Of a DNA stretch of 6,393 bases, positions 5,095 through 6,393 are shown piece after piece. Made by a program: the position numbers and the translations under genes. Origin of the DNA: Chloroflexota bacterium (GTDB taxonomy: Bacteria > Chloroflexota > Dehalococcoidia > SM23-28-2 > RBG-16-64-32); NCBI GenBank assembly GCA_022564695.1, contig JADFKX010000118.1:1-6393 (forward strand), written 5' to 3'. How positions within the stretch are numbered: position 1 is the first letter of the stretch; each line of letters opens with the position of its first letter. Under the pieces are notes generated by a model that saw only the letters and a list, made by a program, of their open reading frames with translations, did no database searches and was not told where the DNA came from.

Positions 5095-6393
5095 CTAGGG
5101 CGTGGGAGTGGGCTCTGGCGTCGGGCTCGGCGTAGGCGACAGTGTCGGCGCAGGCGTGGGCGCAGGCGTGGGCGCAGGTGTAGGCGACGGCGTCGGACTC
5201 GGCGTCGGCATGGGTGTAGGCGACGGAGTCGGGTTCGGCGTCGGCGCAGGCGTAGGCGACGAAGTCGGGCTCGGCGTAGGCTCCGCCGTAGGCGGTTGCA
5301 CCGCTGGCAGCGGTGGCGGTGGCGGCGGCGGCTCCGTCCCGAGCTTGTACGTCGCCTCGAACCAATCCCAGGCGATACGCGAGAGCCTGGCCCCGAAGGA
5401 GTATCCCATATACTCCGTCCTCGCCTTCTGCGAAAGGTACGAGATCGCGTACGCCTTCTCCTGACCGTCGGCGCCCGTGAAGGTCACGATCCCCACATCG
5501 TTGTTCACCCAACCGTCCGAGTCCCAGTAGTAGCCGATCTTGTGGGCCACCGTAGCCGCGGACGGGAGCTGGCCCGGCAGCATATAGTTCACGTAGGCGC
5601 GGATGTTCCGCAGGCGCTCCAGCGTATACTGCGTCCATTCCGGCTCAAACAGCTCGCCCCGGTATAGCTTCGTGAGGACGGAGTTCGTCTCCAGTGCAGT
5701 CAGCAGGTTGTTCTGCGTGCCGTCTCCGTAGTAGGGCACGTGGTCAAACAGGGAGGCCTGCATCCCCCAGGTGGCCATCATCTCCCTCGCCCGGGTGACG
5801 CCCACCTGGTGGGTGCCGAACACCTTCTGCAGGAACTGCTTCACCTGCGGCGGGTAGCTGCCGCCGATCCCATACTCGATGTTGTTGGCCAGCCCCTCAG
5901 GGCTGGCCCGGCCCGTCTGAAACTCTCCCACCACGGCGAACAGGGCGAACATGTTGATAGTGCAACCGGTCCGCTGAACGGCGTTTCCGTTCACGGAGAT
6001 TGTCTGACCCGTCTGCAGATCGGTCACCGCTATCGCCACCTCAATGCCGCCCACCTGCGCCCCATAGTCAGCGATCTCCTGGGCCAGGAGATCTTTGAGC
6101 GCCAGGAGCTGCGGCGATGCATCCACGTTCTCGGGCATCCCTGCCAGGGCCGAGGGTGTCTGGGGCCCTATCGGCTGATCGCCACCGGCCGCGGGCGAGG
6201 AGCCGTCTGACCCAGCCGAGCCCGGAACAGGTGTCTCCACAATATCCAGCAAGGGTGGGAACGCGCCGCTGACTCGGTCGGCGGACACGCCGCCACCGCT
6301 TTCCACGGCGGCGATGGGCGCTCGCGTCGGCGAAGGCTCCTCCTGGCCCAGCACGCCCAGAGCCAGCGCCAGGCTGCTGCCCGTGACCGCCAA
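5095..6393 (-). CDS. Exported class A beta-lactamase-like (serine hydrolase fold) protein with degenerate active site and PT-repeat tail; 5' end outside window
   Basis: At least 432 residues, reading to the window edge. The first visible residues (AVTGSSLALALGVLGQ) look like the hydrophobic core of a signal peptide whose basic start lies outside, so the TTG at 6393 is probably not the true start. A disordered linker (about 18-90) leads to a domain resembling the beta-lactamase2/class A fold: GIEVAIAVTDLQTGQTISVNG (116-136), the helix that should carry Ser-x-x-Lys, NSVLTKLYRGELFEP (237-251), and AHKIGYYWDSDGWVNNDVGIV (283-303), equivalent to the KTG strand followed by NDAGIV. The nucleophile motif reads CTIN (C144-N147, bases 5953-5964), so both Ser and Lys are lost; no SDN motif is evident and KTG is KIG. 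It is therefore probably not a normal serine hydrolase. The tail from about residue 369 is PT/PS repeat ending directly in TAG without an anchor. It converges on the carboxypeptidase gene with a 39-bp gap. Confidence 0.8.
   Translation of the reverse strand: MAVTGSSLALALGVLGQEEPSPTRAPIAAVESGGGVSADRVSGAFPPLLDIVETPVPGSAGSDGSSPAAGGDQPIGPQTPSALAGMPENVDASPQLLALKDLLAQEIADYGAQVGGIEVAIAVTDLQTGQTISVNGNAVQRTGCTINMFALFAVVGEFQTGRASPEGLANNIEYGIGGSYPPQVKQFLQKVFGTHQVGVTRAREMMATWGMQASLFDHVPYYGDGTQNNLLTALETNSVLTKLYRGELFEPEWTQYTLERLRNIRAYVNYMLPGQLPSAATVAHKIGYYWDSDGWVNNDVGIVTFTGADGQEKAYAISYLSQKARTEYMGYSFGARLSRIAWDWFEATYKLGTEPPPPPPPLPAVQPPTAEPTPSPTSSPTPAPTPNPTPSPTPMPTPSPTPSPTPAPTPAPTPAPTLSPTPSPTPEPTPTP
5098..5289 (-). 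repeat. Imperfect Pro-Thr/Ser codon repeat (hexamer/dodecamer) in the 3' end of the beta-lactamase-like gene
   Basis: About 190 bases of degenerate units of the type GGCGTxGGCGxx on the plus strand encode (PT)(PS)-rich repeats on the minus strand. Third-position variation (Ser/Ala/Asn/Met/Leu spacers) shows that selection acts on the protein pattern rather than that a recent DNA expansion occurred. The repeat makes open shadow frames on both strands here. It is in inverted orientation to the ACGCCC repeat at 1-50. Confidence 0.85.

Noticed and set aside
5098..5289. Possible CRISPR-like or tandem-repeat array
   Set aside because: The units are 6-12 bases, degenerate and in coding phase; there are no spacers of constant length.
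5102..5464. Gly-Val repeat frame on the plus strand
   Set aside because: This is the complement of the Pro-Thr repeat in the minus-strand gene; there is no start context and no domain.
5081..5638. Second minus-strand frame through the repeat (185 codons)
   Set aside because: Out-of-frame reading of the same repeat, with Ala/Asp/Tyr low complexity. The frame at 5095-6393 carries the recognisable domain.

Overview
The window is 6.4 kb of GC-rich bacterial DNA with seven protein-coding genes, two of them cut by the window edges. No rRNA, tRNA, CRISPR array or insertion sequence is visible. The flavin/F420-type luciferase-family oxidoreductase, the glycerol kinase, and several exported proteins with long (Pro-Thr/Ser)n linkers suggest a peptidoglycan-containing Chloroflexota lineage. 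That is an inference from style and content: no marker gene proves it, and an actinobacterium is the main alternative.

Layout, left to right. Bases 1-246 (+) are the C-terminal tail of a surface protein: a TP-repeat linker, an LPDTG sortase motif, a membrane segment and an Arg-rich end. A strong 12-bp hairpin at 271-298 separates it from a minus-strand pair, a luciferase-like monooxygenase (637-1671) and an unrecognised 100-aa protein (319-621). Next, still on the minus strand, is a SAM-dependent methyltransferase (1766-2548). It is visibly less GC-rich (about 50% in sampled rows) than its neighbours (70% or more in sampled rows). A perfect 21-bp direct repeat lies on each side of this gene, and each copy supplies the -35 box of a minus-strand promoter. 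The plus strand then carries glycerol kinase (glpK, 2686-4158) and a D,D-carboxypeptidase-type lipoprotein of the VanY/M15B family (4225-5055). The window closes with a convergent minus-strand gene (5095 to the edge) for an exported class A beta-lactamase-like protein. It lacks the catalytic Ser-x-x-Lys and ends in about 64 residues of PT/PS repeat.

How they fit together: the edges of the window are about the cell envelope (sortase-anchored protein, peptidoglycan carboxypeptidase, beta-lactamase-fold protein). The middle is small-molecule metabolism (oxidoreductase, methyltransferase, glycerol kinase) with no obvious shared pathway. The most interesting structures are: the methyltransferase inserted between duplicated promoters with a palindromic, operator-like core; the degenerate active site of the beta-lactamase-like protein; a pair of leaderless-looking promoters sharing TGCTAC(C/G)CT; and the fact that all seven genes stop at TAG. 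I found no clear evidence of a wholly new multi-gene system.
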